A DNA stretch of 12,453 nt from Bacillota bacterium (GTDB lineage Bacteria; Bacillota; Desulfotomaculia; Desulfotomaculales; Desulfallaceae), in assembly GCA_023439185.1 (NCBI GenBank), contig JAEXOR010000013.1, positions 1-12,453 on the forward strand. The letters are read 5' to 3'. A program made the translations under genes and the position numbers. Positions within the stretch are counted from its first letter, which is position 1. Each line of letters opens with the position of its first letter. The notes beneath the pieces were generated by a model. The model saw only the letters and a program-made list of their open reading frames with translations, searched no databases and was not told the origin of the DNA. Shown in pieces: positions 1 through 7,267 of this stretch.

Positions 1-32
1 TCCTGCCCCCAAAGAAATACCCCAACTTCAGC

Positions 33-107
33 AGGTGTGTCCCCTTTCATACGTTGGGGACATTCCTCGACCCATAAGACATGACCCCAAAGCAGAGGTG
101 TGTCCCC
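33..107. repeat. REP-like GGGGACA inverted/direct repeats
   Basis: The 12-mer AGGTGTGTCCCC occurs twice in direct orientation (33-44 and 96-107). A reverse copy of its core, GGGGACA, lies between them at 56-62. GGGGACA can pair with TGTCCCC at 38-44 (loop of 11) or, in an extended imperfect stem, 56-68 (GGGGACATTCCTC) with 95-107 (GAGGTGTGTCCCC). CCCCAAAG also repeats at 7-14 and 85-92. Such GGGGACA palindromes are often scattered in Firmicute genomes near REP-associated tyrosine transposases. No transposase is visible here, so the call rests on the repeat pattern only. The element directly follows the stop of the sugar transferase gene and is the only thing seen in bases 1-111. Confidence 0.5.
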
Positions 108-111
108 ATTC

Positions 112-738
112 CTACATCTTCATAAACGGATCCACTTCCTTCCGGTCCTCCTGGGCGGTACCGCCCCGGTGCAGGATCAGCACCGGGATTGTTTCCGCCA
201 GAATGCGTAAATCAAGCCAAAAGGAACAGTTTTCCACATACCAGACGTCCAGTTGGATCCGTTCCGGCCAATACAGGGCCAGCCGGCCCCTCACCTGGGC
301 CCACCCGGTGATACCCGGTTTAACCGCCAGCCTTTTCCTTTGCGTGGCGTCATATTTGTCCAGGTGGTGCAGGGGCGCCGGACGCGGTCCCACCAGACTC
401 ATTTCACCCCGTACAATGTTCAGCAGTTGGGGCAATTCGTCCAGGCTGGTCTTACGGAGTAATTTCCCCACCGGCGTGACCCGCGGGTCGTCCTTTTCCA
501 TAAACATGCCGGAACCAATATGCACCGCGTTGGGCACCATGCTCCGGAATTTGTACATCCGGAATATTTCTCCGTTCAGGCCCAGCCGCTGCTGCAGGTA
601 AAAGACCTCCCCGGGGGAGGTAATTTTTATCGCCAAGGCAATCAGGATAAACAGCGGGCTCAGCACCATAAGCAGCAGCACGCTGCAAACCAGGTCAAAT
701 AACCTTTTAATAAATTGATTGGTCCTGGTAACGGCCAC
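112..738 (-). CDS. Initiating sugar transferase (monotopic phosphoglycosyl transferase, bacterial sugar transferase family)
   Basis: A 208-residue enzyme predicted to transfer a sugar-1-phosphate from a nucleotide sugar to undecaprenyl phosphate at the inner membrane face, the first step of exopolysaccharide or glycan repeat assembly. Visible features: one N-terminal hydrophobic segment at about residues 12-37 (the re-entrant helix of this family), KFRSM at 63-67, the catalytic Asp-Glu of DELPQ at 100-104, LVGPRP at about 115-120 and KPGITGW at 140-146. It is the short form without the extra N-terminal membrane domains of WbaP-like proteins. The start is set at the GTG at 738: a GGAGG lies 8 bases upstream and the GTG overlaps the previous stop as TAGTG, indicating translational coupling to the FemAB-like gene. 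A GTG at 747 is the longer alternative but overlaps the ribosome binding site. Sugar specificity cannot be read from the sequence. Confidence 0.93.
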   Translation of the reverse strand: MAVTRTNQFIKRLFDLVCSVLLLMVLSPLFILIALAIKITSPGEVFYLQQRLGLNGEIFRMYKFRSMVPNAVHIGSGMFMEKDDPRVTPVGKLLRKTSLDELPQLLNIVRGEMSLVGPRPAPLHHLDKYDATQRKRLAVKPGITGWAQVRGRLALYWPERIQLDVWYVENCSFWLDLRILAETIPVLILHRGGTAQEDRKEVDPFMKM

Positions 739-1802
739 TATTGACACCTCCGGTAAGCAGGAAAATAACCTTTTGTTTCCCCTTGGGAATTAGCGTTTAC
801 CAGGCGGGCCAGTTCTTCCGCCAGCACCTTATTGTGCACCTGTTTGCCCACGTAAAAATCAAGCACTCCCCCGGGGGCAAAGGAGCGTTTATAGCGAAAG
901 ATGCCATCATTGTCGCTGTGGCCGCCGCCCAGCAAAAAATAGTTTATGCCTCTGCTTTGCGCCCACAACGCCGCTTCATGTTTCAGCAAATTGTTGGGCC
1001 GCAGAGAAAAATACTGCTCCAGCGTACCCCCGAGATACGAGTGCAGGTAAGTGCCGTTAAAAAGCAGCAGCTCGCTGGAGATAATATCGTCGCCTTTATA
1101 GGCATGCGCGTAAATATACCGCCCCTGCATTTCGCAATGTATGCTTTGGAAAAAATCCTGGTTAAAGTAATAAAACGCACCGGCCCGGTTTCGTTCCAGG
1201 GTATGCCGGTAAACATGCATAAAATCCGTAAAATGCTCCGGCGTCTCCTCAATCAGCACCCTTACTCCTTCCCGCAGGGCTTTATTGATATTTTTACGGT
1301 TGTTTCGCCCGTATTCCGCCCATATTTCCTCCCCGGACCGGTTTAAATCAAGCACCACCACCGAGGAAACCCGCTCCACCGGCACAACACCCGACAGCGG
1401 CCGGTGGTTGCCCAATAATGGGTGGAACCTGATAAACTCGGTAATGACGTTTTGCTCCCGGCAATACTCCGCAAAGCAACGGTAAAAGTTTCGCCACACG
1501 CTGTCACCGGGCGCGCCGTCCGGCAGCGGTCCGCCGTAACCGTACGGGCTGGTTATGTCGTACAGACCCTGGTCCGGTGACGCGCCGAGCCCGGGGAGCA
1601 GGTTGATTGGTCTGAGCAGATACGGATAATAAATGGCGTGGCGCCCTTCCCGGTACTCAAAAAGCATCGGTTCCCCGGCATCGCGAAACAATGCGCAATA
1701 CTCCGGCCGGTAATGAATATCGGGAACGGGGTTTCTCAACCGGTCCATTTTTCCGGCCCACTGTTCCCGTTCCCGCAGCTCAAGAACTTGAAAATCACCC
1801 AA
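738..1802 (-). CDS. FemAB/GNAT-like transferase (Acetyltransf_6 type)
   Basis: A cytosolic protein of about 354 residues resembling FemAB-related GNAT-fold transferases found in polysaccharide clusters. The N-terminal half has the family pattern of a W-containing start, then HYRPEYC, then a beta-strand region (YYPYLLRPIN). The GNAT part (about residues 154-312) contains YGRNNRKNINKA, the ELLLFNGTYLHSYLGG strand pair and LGGGHSDNDGIFRYKRSF, typical of the group. FemAB relatives transfer amino acids from tRNA to lipid II; GNAT relatives transfer acyl groups. Which reaction applies here is unknown; modification of the lipid-linked sugar or of cell-wall peptide is inferred from context. The frame is open to an ATG at 1916, overlapping YdcF by 52 bases without a good ribosome binding site. 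I prefer TTG at 1802 (GGTGG 8 bases upstream); GTG at 1814 is also possible. Its stop overlaps the next gene's start. Confidence 0.8.
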   Translation of the reverse strand: MGDFQVLELREREQWAGKMDRLRNPVPDIHYRPEYCALFRDAGEPMLFEYREGRHAIYYPYLLRPINLLPGLGASPDQGLYDITSPYGYGGPLPDGAPGDSVWRNFYRCFAEYCREQNVITEFIRFHPLLGNHRPLSGVVPVERVSSVVVLDLNRSGEEIWAEYGRNNRKNINKALREGVRVLIEETPEHFTDFMHVYRHTLERNRAGAFYYFNQDFFQSIHCEMQGRYIYAHAYKGDDIISSELLLFNGTYLHSYLGGTLEQYFSLRPNNLLKHEAALWAQSRGINYFLLGGGHSDNDGIFRYKRSFAPGGVLDFYVGKQVHNKVLAEELARLVNANSQGETKGYFPAYRRCQ

Positions 1803-1864
1803 CTTCGTATCCACCGCCAGATTAAGATTTGTCGCCGGCAGCCTGCCGCAACCGCAGTCACCGG

Positions 1865-2440
1865 CTAATGCCAGTACCTGAGCCAGTAATAGATCAGTTT
1901 TATATATTCCCTGCATACCAGCCGCCGGTCATTGGGAGAGGAACAGCGGCCATCGGGATTGAAACCGGAACCGGACGCGGCGCTGTAAAGCAATTTAACG
2001 CCGGTATCTTTAAACACCCGGTTAAAAACCAGCTTGGTACGCCTGGTATGGTAGGGAGAAGTCACTACGATGGCGGACCGGCAGCCTGCCGCTATCATAA
2101 TTTCTTTCGTGAAAACGGCATTTTGGTAGGTGCTTTCCGCTTTGCCCTCAATAATAATGTCCCGGGGGTCCACACCTCTGTCGGACGCCAACCGGGCCAT
2201 CTCACGGGCCGAGGAGCCGCATCCGCTCATGATAATTCCGGGCGCCCAGCCGTCCAGGCACAGTTCGGCCGCGTAAACCGCTCTTTCCGAACCACCGCCC
2301 AGGGCCACTATGACGTCGGACTGTTTCAAATCCTCGTCTACCAGCAAAAAACCGGCCAAGTACGGCCAGGAACAGGATGCCGCAAATATGCACATCGCTG
2401 TAACCGTAAACATGGCAATCACAGCCGGACCTATTTTCAT
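1865..2440 (-). CDS. YdcF/ElyC/SanA family (DUF218) membrane-anchored protein
   Basis: A 191-residue protein with one N-terminal hydrophobic segment (about residues 5-32) followed by a DUF218 domain. Conserved family features are SDVIVALGGGSERAVYAAEL (41-60), the MSG strand near 71, the E-S-T-x-x-N segment at about 102-107 and the SPYHTRR motif at 128-134. Members of this family are linked to envelope biogenesis and lipid carrier metabolism in other bacteria, but a reaction is not firmly established. Here it lies 53 bases after the GT4 glycosyltransferase and upstream of the FemAB-like gene, so a role in lipid-linked glycan handling is inferred. The ATG at 2440 has AAAGGTGA about 12 bases upstream, a rather long spacing. 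The 2441-2493 gap contains only a weak 6-bp inverted repeat (TAACTA/TAGTTA, 2468-2489). Confidence 0.88.
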   Translation of the reverse strand: MKIGPAVIAMFTVTAMCIFAASCSWPYLAGFLLVDEDLKQSDVIVALGGGSERAVYAAELCLDGWAPGIIMSGCGSSAREMARLASDRGVDPRDIIIEGKAESTYQNAVFTKEIMIAAGCRSAIVVTSPYHTRRTKLVFNRVFKDTGVKLLYSAASGSGFNPDGRCSSPNDRRLVCREYIKLIYYWLRYWH

Positions 2441-2493
2441 GGCAGTTGTAATTCACCTTTTTCACGTTAACTATTAAACTAAGTAGTTACTAT

Positions 2494-3666
2494 TCAGGCA
2501 GTCGGAATTGGACTTGTTTTCAGCCCCAGCGTTTTCTCGTACAGGGCCATTACCTTTTTAGCCACCGCATACTCGTCAAAATGTCTTTCCGCCCGTTTAC
2601 GGCCCGCCCGCCCCATCCCGCGGCGCAGCCCCTCATCCGATAACAATTGCCGCAGTAACCCGGCCAGCGAAACATAATCGCCGGGCTGGAACAGGAACCC
2701 GGTGACGCCTGACTCAATTACTTCCCTGCAGCCCCTGATGTCGGTAGCCAGGCATGGCAGGGCCATGGCCTGGGCTTCAATCAACGAGCGGGGCAGTCCT
2801 TCACGGTACGAAGGAAGCACGCAGATATCAGACGCAGCCAATAAATCAGTGATATCGCCGCGCATACCCAGTATGGCAACCCGTTCCCGGAGACGGTAAT
2901 CGTCGATCTGCTTGACCAGGGTCGACAGGAATCCTTCGTCCGGTCCGATAAACAGGGCCTGCCAGGGCAACTCCCTGACCAGGTGCAACGCCTCCACCAG
3001 ATCGTGGTACCCTTTTTCCCGGTTTATGCGGCCGATCATCGCCACCACCGGCATGGCGCCGGTTATGCCCAGGCTGGCCCTAATCGCCGCTATCCGGCCG
3101 GGCGGGTACCGATCAGGCCTGAATTCCGCCAGGTTAATTCCGTTTCCGATGTGTACCAGGCCGCCCCGGCGGGGCCGGATCCCTGCTTCGGCAGCCGTAT
3201 GGACATCCTCCGCGCTCTGCGATAGCATCACGTCAGTATATCCGCTCAGCCATTTTTCAATCTGCCGGTAAACCAGGCGTTTGCCCCCGGACATGCCCTC
3301 ATGGAACGGAAAACCGTGCACGGTATGGAACACATGCGGCACACCGGCCAGCCTTGCCGCCACCCGGCCCACCACGCCGGCCTTGGAAGTGTGCGTGTGC
3401 ACTATGGCGGGCCGGACCTGCCGAAAATAATTGCGCAGCTTGATTACTGCGCCTGCATCGGCCCAGGGGTTGATCGTCCTGGGAATGTAAATCTCCCGCA
3501 CCGGGTAGCCCAGCCGCCGCAGCATTTCCCCCTCGGGCGACGGACTGAAAACAAACCCCGTTTCCAGGCCGCACCGGCGGAAATGGCCGCACTGGGCCAA
3601 CAAAGCCCGGTAAGCGGTTATGCCGATGGTGGTCACATGGATTACTTCAGGCATCTCAAAATTCAC
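2494..3666 (-). CDS. Glycosyltransferase family 4 (GT-B, CapM/EpsD-like)
   Basis: A 390-residue retaining glycosyltransferase expected to add a sugar from a nucleotide donor to the growing undecaprenyl-linked oligosaccharide in the cytosol. The N-terminal acceptor domain carries VHTHTSKAGVVGR (89-101) and HTVHGFPFHE (114-123), typical of CapM-like enzymes. The C-terminal donor domain has IGRINREKGYHDL (211-223), the GDITDLLAASDICVLPS stretch (270-286) and the EX7E motif of GT4 (E289 to E297). Length is normal for the family. The annotated GTG start at 3666 and an ATG at 3654 are both possible; neither has a convincing Shine-Dalgarno sequence. It is the first gene of the left minus-strand group (GT4, YdcF, FemAB-like, sugar transferase) and is divergent from the rhodanese gene. 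Donor and acceptor sugars cannot be deduced. Confidence 0.93.
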   Translation of the reverse strand: MNFEMPEVIHVTTIGITAYRALLAQCGHFRRCGLETGFVFSPSPEGEMLRRLGYPVREIYIPRTINPWADAGAVIKLRNYFRQVRPAIVHTHTSKAGVVGRVAARLAGVPHVFHTVHGFPFHEGMSGGKRLVYRQIEKWLSGYTDVMLSQSAEDVHTAAEAGIRPRRGGLVHIGNGINLAEFRPDRYPPGRIAAIRASLGITGAMPVVAMIGRINREKGYHDLVEALHLVRELPWQALFIGPDEGFLSTLVKQIDDYRLRERVAILGMRGDITDLLAASDICVLPSYREGLPRSLIEAQAMALPCLATDIRGCREVIESGVTGFLFQPGDYVSLAGLLRQLLSDEGLRRGMGRAGRKRAERHFDEYAVAKKVMALYEKTLGLKTSPIPTA

Positions 3667-3857
3667 ACTTTAAACGCACATAAATCCCACCCGCGTAAAA
3701 TCTTCTTTATGATATGTCAGGCCGGACGGCAACGTGAATATAAGCCGGTATAACACATCACTTCCGGGATGGAAAAAACATATACTATTTCAGGACAACG
3801 GCAAAAAGGGGGTGGCCGGACCGATGCGTGTCACCGTCGGGCCGGCCGGCTTAAGAC

Positions 3858-3874
3858 AGGAGGTGAAAAAAATT
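3858..3874 (+). promoter_or_regulatory. Strong Shine-Dalgarno with candidate ATT start codon
   Basis: AGGAGGTGA at 3858-3866 matches the anti-Shine-Dalgarno sequence completely. At the ideal 8-base distance after AGGAGG stands ATT (3872-3874), in frame with the downstream rhodanese gene. The nearest standard starts, GTG at 3863 and ATG at 3824, either overlap this site or lie upstream of it, so it could not serve them. The 3667-3857 gap otherwise holds a possible -10 (TATAAC, 3749-3754) with no good -35. Confidence 0.5.
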
Positions 3875-4858
3875 ACGAACCGCAAAAAACCTTTCCAGTA
3901 CGGAGTGGTGGGCCTGGTAGTTTTTTTTATTGCCGCAACATTACTGCTGGAGTACAGTTTGCGCGGACAAATGCACCTGCCGGTAAAAACCGGGGATCAT
4001 ACCGAAGCAACCCGGGATTACCTGGCCGGCCAGGAAAAAAAGGCGGGTTACGCCCATCCTGAATCACTGGTTACAGTCCATGAGTTAAATGATTTGCTTG
4101 CCGACCCGCAAACCTTCATTATTGATGCCAGGGGCAAAAACCTGAAAATTATGCGCACCGTTTACTCCGGGGGCCATATACCCGGAGCGGTACCGGTTCT
4201 GCTGAGTGATTATTGCCATCCCGCCTATCCCGGGCAAATCGGCACCCCGGTGCAGTTGCAGAATTTACTGGGCAAAATCGGCGCCGGCAACAACAGCCGC
4301 ATCATCCTTTACGGCGACGACGGATTACAGGCCCGGTTGTACTGGGCCATCAAGATGTATGGTTACCATAACGCGGCCATACTGGACGGCGGGCTGGAAA
4401 AGTGGCGGGAGGCGGGATTTGAAATCAGTACCGCAACCAAGAAATACCCGGTTAAAAACTTTGCCTTTAATCCCGATAACATTAGTGAATCCTTGCTGCT
4501 GGCCACCCATGCCGAAGTTGAAGCGGCTGTTAATAATCCCGGCTGGGTTATTGTCGACGTCCGCAGCAGCGAGGATTACGCTGCCCGGCGGATACCCGGC
4601 AGCATAAACCTGGATTGGCTGAACGTGCTGCATACCGATATGACGTTTAAACCGGCATTGGAACTAAGGGAACTCGCCCTGAGCAAAGGCATTACCCCCG
4701 ACAAGGGCATTATTGTTTATTGCGACGACGGAGTTAAATCAGCGCTGGTTTGGTTTGTGTTGCAGGAGTTATTGGGCTACCCGGTGGTAAAAAACTACGA
4801 CGGCGCCCTTAACCAGTGGCTGGAACTGGCAAAGCCGGTGGAGACGACAAGCGATTAA
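3872..4858 (+). CDS. Membrane-anchored tandem rhodanese-like sulfurtransferase
   Basis: About 328 residues (counted from the ATT at 3872): a short basic N-terminus, one hydrophobic anchor (about 12-28) and two rhodanese domains predicted outside the membrane. Rhodaneses move sulfane sulfur through a cysteine. Domain 1 (about 60-185) has FIIDARG, GGHIPGAV and ILDGGLEKW but glycine at the cysteine position (ILYGDDG), as usual for inactive N-terminal domains. Domain 2 (about 210-325) has VIVDVRSSEDY, RIPGSINLDW and VYCDDGVKSA, so Cys284 is the candidate catalytic residue. The frame is open to ATG 3734; ATG 3824 (344 residues) is the conventional alternative. The start is placed at ATT because only it has a properly spaced ribosome binding site. 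The gene opposes the glycan cluster and ends at a bidirectional terminator. It is paralogous to the gene at 10393. Substrate unknown. Confidence 0.87.
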   Translation: MTNRKKPFQYGVVGLVVFFIAATLLLEYSLRGQMHLPVKTGDHTEATRDYLAGQEKKAGYAHPESLVTVHELNDLLADPQTFIIDARGKNLKIMRTVYSGGHIPGAVPVLLSDYCHPAYPGQIGTPVQLQNLLGKIGAGNNSRIILYGDDGLQARLYWAIKMYGYHNAAILDGGLEKWREAGFEISTATKKYPVKNFAFNPDNISESLLLATHAEVEAAVNNPGWVIVDVRSSEDYAARRIPGSINLDWLNVLHTDMTFKPALELRELALSKGITPDKGIIVYCDDGVKSALVWFVLQELLGYPVVKNYDGALNQWLELAKPVETTSD

Positions 4859-4864
4859 AACCGC

Positions 4865-4910
4865 AGGACGGGGGAGTAAAACTAATTCGGTGTTTTCTCC
4901 CCCGTCCTTT
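4865..4910. terminator. Bidirectional intrinsic terminator between convergent genes
   Basis: A perfect 12-bp stem (AGGACGGGGGAG 4865-4876 with CTCCCCCGTCCT 4897-4908) is extended inward by AAAAC/GTTTT after a single bulged T (4877). It sits exactly between the stop codons of the convergent rhodanese (4858) and epimerase (4917) genes. T-rich stretches are short on both sides, so efficiency is uncertain, but stem strength and position support a shared terminator. Confidence 0.75.
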
Positions 4911-4916
4911 GGGATG

Positions 4917-5849
4917 CTATATTTTTTGGCCAAACCACTTCACAGTCCGGCGCAGCCCGGATTCCAGGCTGAATTCCGGCCGGTAGCCCAGGATTGACCC
5001 GGCTTTTTTAATATCAGCCAGGGAATGCTTAACGTCACCGGGCCGGTCCTGGGCATACCGGGCTTCAACACTCCGGCCCGTAATATTTTTCAGCAGCAGT
5101 AAAAGTTCATTCAGGGAAATCCGGTGGCCGCAGGCGATATTGAACACCTCGCCGGCGGCGGCCGGAGCGGCGGCGGCCAGCAGATTGGCTTTCACCACAT
5201 CGTCCACAAAGGTGAAGTCCCGGGATTGTTCCCCGTCCCCGTGCACCAGGGGCGGACTGCCGGTCAAAAGGGCGGTAATAAATTTAGGTATCACGGCGGC
5301 ATACTCTGAACCGGGGTCCTGATACGGGCCAAATACGTTGAAATACCTCAATCCCACTGTCTCCAGGCCGTAAAGCTCGAAAAAGACGCGCCCGTACAGC
5401 TCCTTGGCCAGTTTGGAGACGGCATAAGGAGACAGGGGCCGGGGCTGCATGGATTCATCCTTGGGTAAGCGCCTGTTGCCGCCATAAACCGACGACGAGG
5501 ACGCGTAGACCACGCGTTTGACCCCGCTGTCCCGGGCCGCCAGCATCACGTTTAATGTACCCTCAATATTTATCCGGTTGGTGCTGAACGGGTCCGCCAC
5601 CGACCGGGGCACGGAAGGCAGGGCGGCCTGGTGAAAAATGATCTCCATGTCCCGCACCGCCCCGCGCACATCTCTTTCGTTACACAAGTCACCGACAACA
5701 AGGTCTATTTTTTTAATCACCGGCGCGATATTTTCAAACCGGCCTGTTGAAAAATTATCCAAAACACGCACTTGATGCTGTTCCCTGACCAGGTTATGAA
5801 CCAGATTGGCGCCGATAAAACCGGCTCCACCGGTAACTAGGCACCTCAA
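4917..5849 (-). CDS. NAD-dependent UDP-sugar 4-epimerase (GalE/WbpP-like SDR)
   Basis: A 310-residue extended short-chain dehydrogenase/reductase expected to interconvert UDP-sugar C4 epimers and supply a precursor for the polysaccharide. The NAD-binding Rossmann start is MRCLVTGGAGFIG with GxxGxxG at 7-13. The catalytic serine region SSSS lies at about 117-120 and YAVSK gives Tyr142 and Lys146. ALPSVPRSVADP and the LSPYAVSK, GLRYFNVFGPYQDP and GDGEQSRDF motifs resemble WbpP-type UDP-GlcNAc/GalNAc (or uronic acid) 4-epimerases more than classical GalE. The start is set at TTG 5849, which gives the canonical family N-terminus and has GGGGTGG about 4-6 bases upstream; GTG 5858 would add three residues and lies in that site. 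It follows the chain-length gene by 57 bases in the same direction and ends at a shared terminator. Exact substrate is inferred. Confidence 0.92.
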   Translation of the reverse strand: MRCLVTGGAGFIGANLVHNLVREQHQVRVLDNFSTGRFENIAPVIKKIDLVVGDLCNERDVRGAVRDMEIIFHQAALPSVPRSVADPFSTNRINIEGTLNVMLAARDSGVKRVVYASSSSVYGGNRRLPKDESMQPRPLSPYAVSKLAKELYGRVFFELYGLETVGLRYFNVFGPYQDPGSEYAAVIPKFITALLTGSPPLVHGDGEQSRDFTFVDDVVKANLLAAAAPAAAGEVFNIACGHRISLNELLLLLKNITGRSVEARYAQDRPGDVKHSLADIKKAGSILGYRPEFSLESGLRRTVKWFGQKI

Positions 5850-5906
5850 GCAGCCCACCCCTTCAAAATAATTAGTTACTTGGCCGGCCCCAACGTCTTT
5901 TTTATA

Positions 5907-6632
5907 CTATTGATGCTCTTTCTGTTCGCCGCCGGGCGCGTCTTGCCCGCCAGCCCTTTGTTCCGCCTCCAACTGGGACGTCATGTTCCGGGCTCCGGCA
6001 TTCCGGGGGCTTATATTTGCCGGGTGGTGAAATTCTTCATCCCCGGACCGGACGGACGCTCTTAACAGTGCCACGCCCATTACCAGCAGCAATCCGGATA
6101 CACCCGCCATCAATATGTTGATCATGTGGTTGGGCCGCACCGGGTTTTGCGGCGGTGAAGCGGCGTCAATCACCTGAATATTGTCCAGAACCATGATTTC
6201 AGCTACCTTTTCCAGCAGCACCCTGGCTGTTTCATTAGCCAGCATGGCCGCCAGCGTGGGATTGGGACATTCCGCCGTAATGCGCAAAAACTCGGTATCG
6301 CCGAGGGAATCCACACTGATAATGCCCCTCAGCTCATCCACATTCATTTTAAGATGGTTCTGTTTGATTACTTCTTCGTAGATCAGATTGCTCTGGGCCA
6401 GTTCCCGGTATGTTTTGACCAGCCTTTGATTTAAGGTGATGGTGCCCATCCTCACTTCATAAGACACGGCATATTCCGGTTGTTTAAAGACCATCAGTGT
6501 TGTAGCCGCCCGGTATACCGGCTGAATAACATACATACTGACGACGGCGCTGATAACCATGGCCAGTATGGGAACCAAAAACAAAGACCACTTGACCTCG
6601 CTGAATGCTCCAGCAACTTCCTTAGCCCTCAT
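5907..6632 (-). CDS. Polysaccharide chain-length determinant / co-polymerase (Wzz/YveK-like)
   Basis: A 241-residue polysaccharide co-polymerase. Layout: cytosolic N-terminus, membrane segment 1 (about 15-36), an external domain of about 130 residues, the proline-rich signature before the second membrane segment (DAASPPQNPVRPN, about 156-168), membrane segment 2 (about 171-190) and a hydrophilic tail of about 50 residues. Gram-positive members regulate chain length and usually work with a separate cytosolic BY-kinase; none is encoded nearby. The tail is rich in Gly, Glu, Gln and His and contains no tyrosine. The ATG at 6632 is chosen because GGGGGG lies 7 bases upstream; it begins 4 bases after the SH3b gene stop, so the two are almost certainly cotranslated. 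A longer start at 6647 would overlap that gene. Confidence 0.9.
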   Translation of the reverse strand: MRAKEVAGAFSEVKWSLFLVPILAMVISAVVSMYVIQPVYRAATTLMVFKQPEYAVSYEVRMGTITLNQRLVKTYRELAQSNLIYEEVIKQNHLKMNVDELRGIISVDSLGDTEFLRITAECPNPTLAAMLANETARVLLEKVAEIMVLDNIQVIDAASPPQNPVRPNHMINILMAGVSGLLLVMGVALLRASVRSGDEEFHHPANISPRNAGARNMTSQLEAEQRAGGQDAPGGEQKEHQ

Positions 6633-6636
6633 GAAG

Positions 6637-7188
6637 TTACCCCCCAAGTTTAATTTCCGGTTCTTGACCGCCTGGTTCTTCCAGTAAAGGATTAAGGTAT
6701 TCTTTGGTTACCCAGCCGGTTATACCGCTCCCGGTATCGACCTTTACCCAGTCGGAATCAACCGGGTGTTCCAATATCGTTACAATTTGGCCGTATATCA
6801 CAGTGCCCTGCAACGGAGCATTGATATCGGCGGCATCACGGATATGCAAATTATTGACAATAACCATTGCTTTTTTGGGATTAACCCTTTTCAACACGCC
6901 GCTTTCATCAGGCCGCTCCGGAACTGTTTCCGGCTCCTGCTCGATCACTTCCTGGGGTTTCAATTCCTTTAACACAATATCAGGGTTTTTAAACTGATAC
7001 GAATATTCCCGCGTCTCAGTATCAGTAAAGGAATTGTTAAACAGCACCGCCAGTGTTACGACTATGAAACAGCACATCAATAATGTCCATTTTCCGGCGG
7101 ATTTTTTCTTCCGTTCCAGCTTCGCCACACAGATTAAACATAATAAGCAGGTGATGGCAATCAAGCCAAAGCTCAGCCAGGACCACAT
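6637..7188 (-). CDS. Two-TM membrane protein with external SH3b domain
   Basis: A 183-residue protein with two hydrophobic segments (about residues 5-23 and 34-50) separated by a basic loop (LERKKKSAGK), an acidic Pro/Glu-rich linker (about 70-97) and a C-terminal bacterial SH3 domain (about 107-166: NNLHIRDAA, GQIVTILE, DWVKVDTGSGITGWVTKEYL). SH3b domains commonly bind cell-wall peptides. By topology the SH3b part should be outside. It lies immediately before the chain-length gene, suggesting it helps couple polysaccharide assembly or attachment to the wall; this is inference. The ATG at 7188 has GGGAG about 10 bases upstream. A second, better spaced GGAGG upstream faces a 9-codon overlapping reading frame (7173-7199). 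I recognise no named family for the whole architecture. Confidence 0.85.
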   Translation of the reverse strand: MWSWLSFGLIAITCLLCLICVAKLERKKKSAGKWTLLMCCFIVVTLAVLFNNSFTDTETREYSYQFKNPDIVLKELKPQEVIEQEPETVPERPDESGVLKRVNPKKAMVIVNNLHIRDAADINAPLQGTVIYGQIVTILEHPVDSDWVKVDTGSGITGWVTKEYLNPLLEEPGGQEPEIKLGG

Positions 7189-7267
7189 TGAGTAAGCATC
7201 TCCCGTTTACCTCCGAAGCTGCAAGAGGTTTTTTATGGCGTTAAAACCATTTTCCCGGCAGTTATCG

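Noticed and set aside
35..601. Plus-strand ORF of 188 codons
   Set aside because: Antisense to the sugar transferase, whose motifs and start are unambiguous; the plus product is Arg/Ser/Pro-rich with no family features.
1829..2470. Plus-strand ORF of 213 codons
   Set aside because: Antisense to the YdcF-family gene; no recognisable motif and no suitable start signal.
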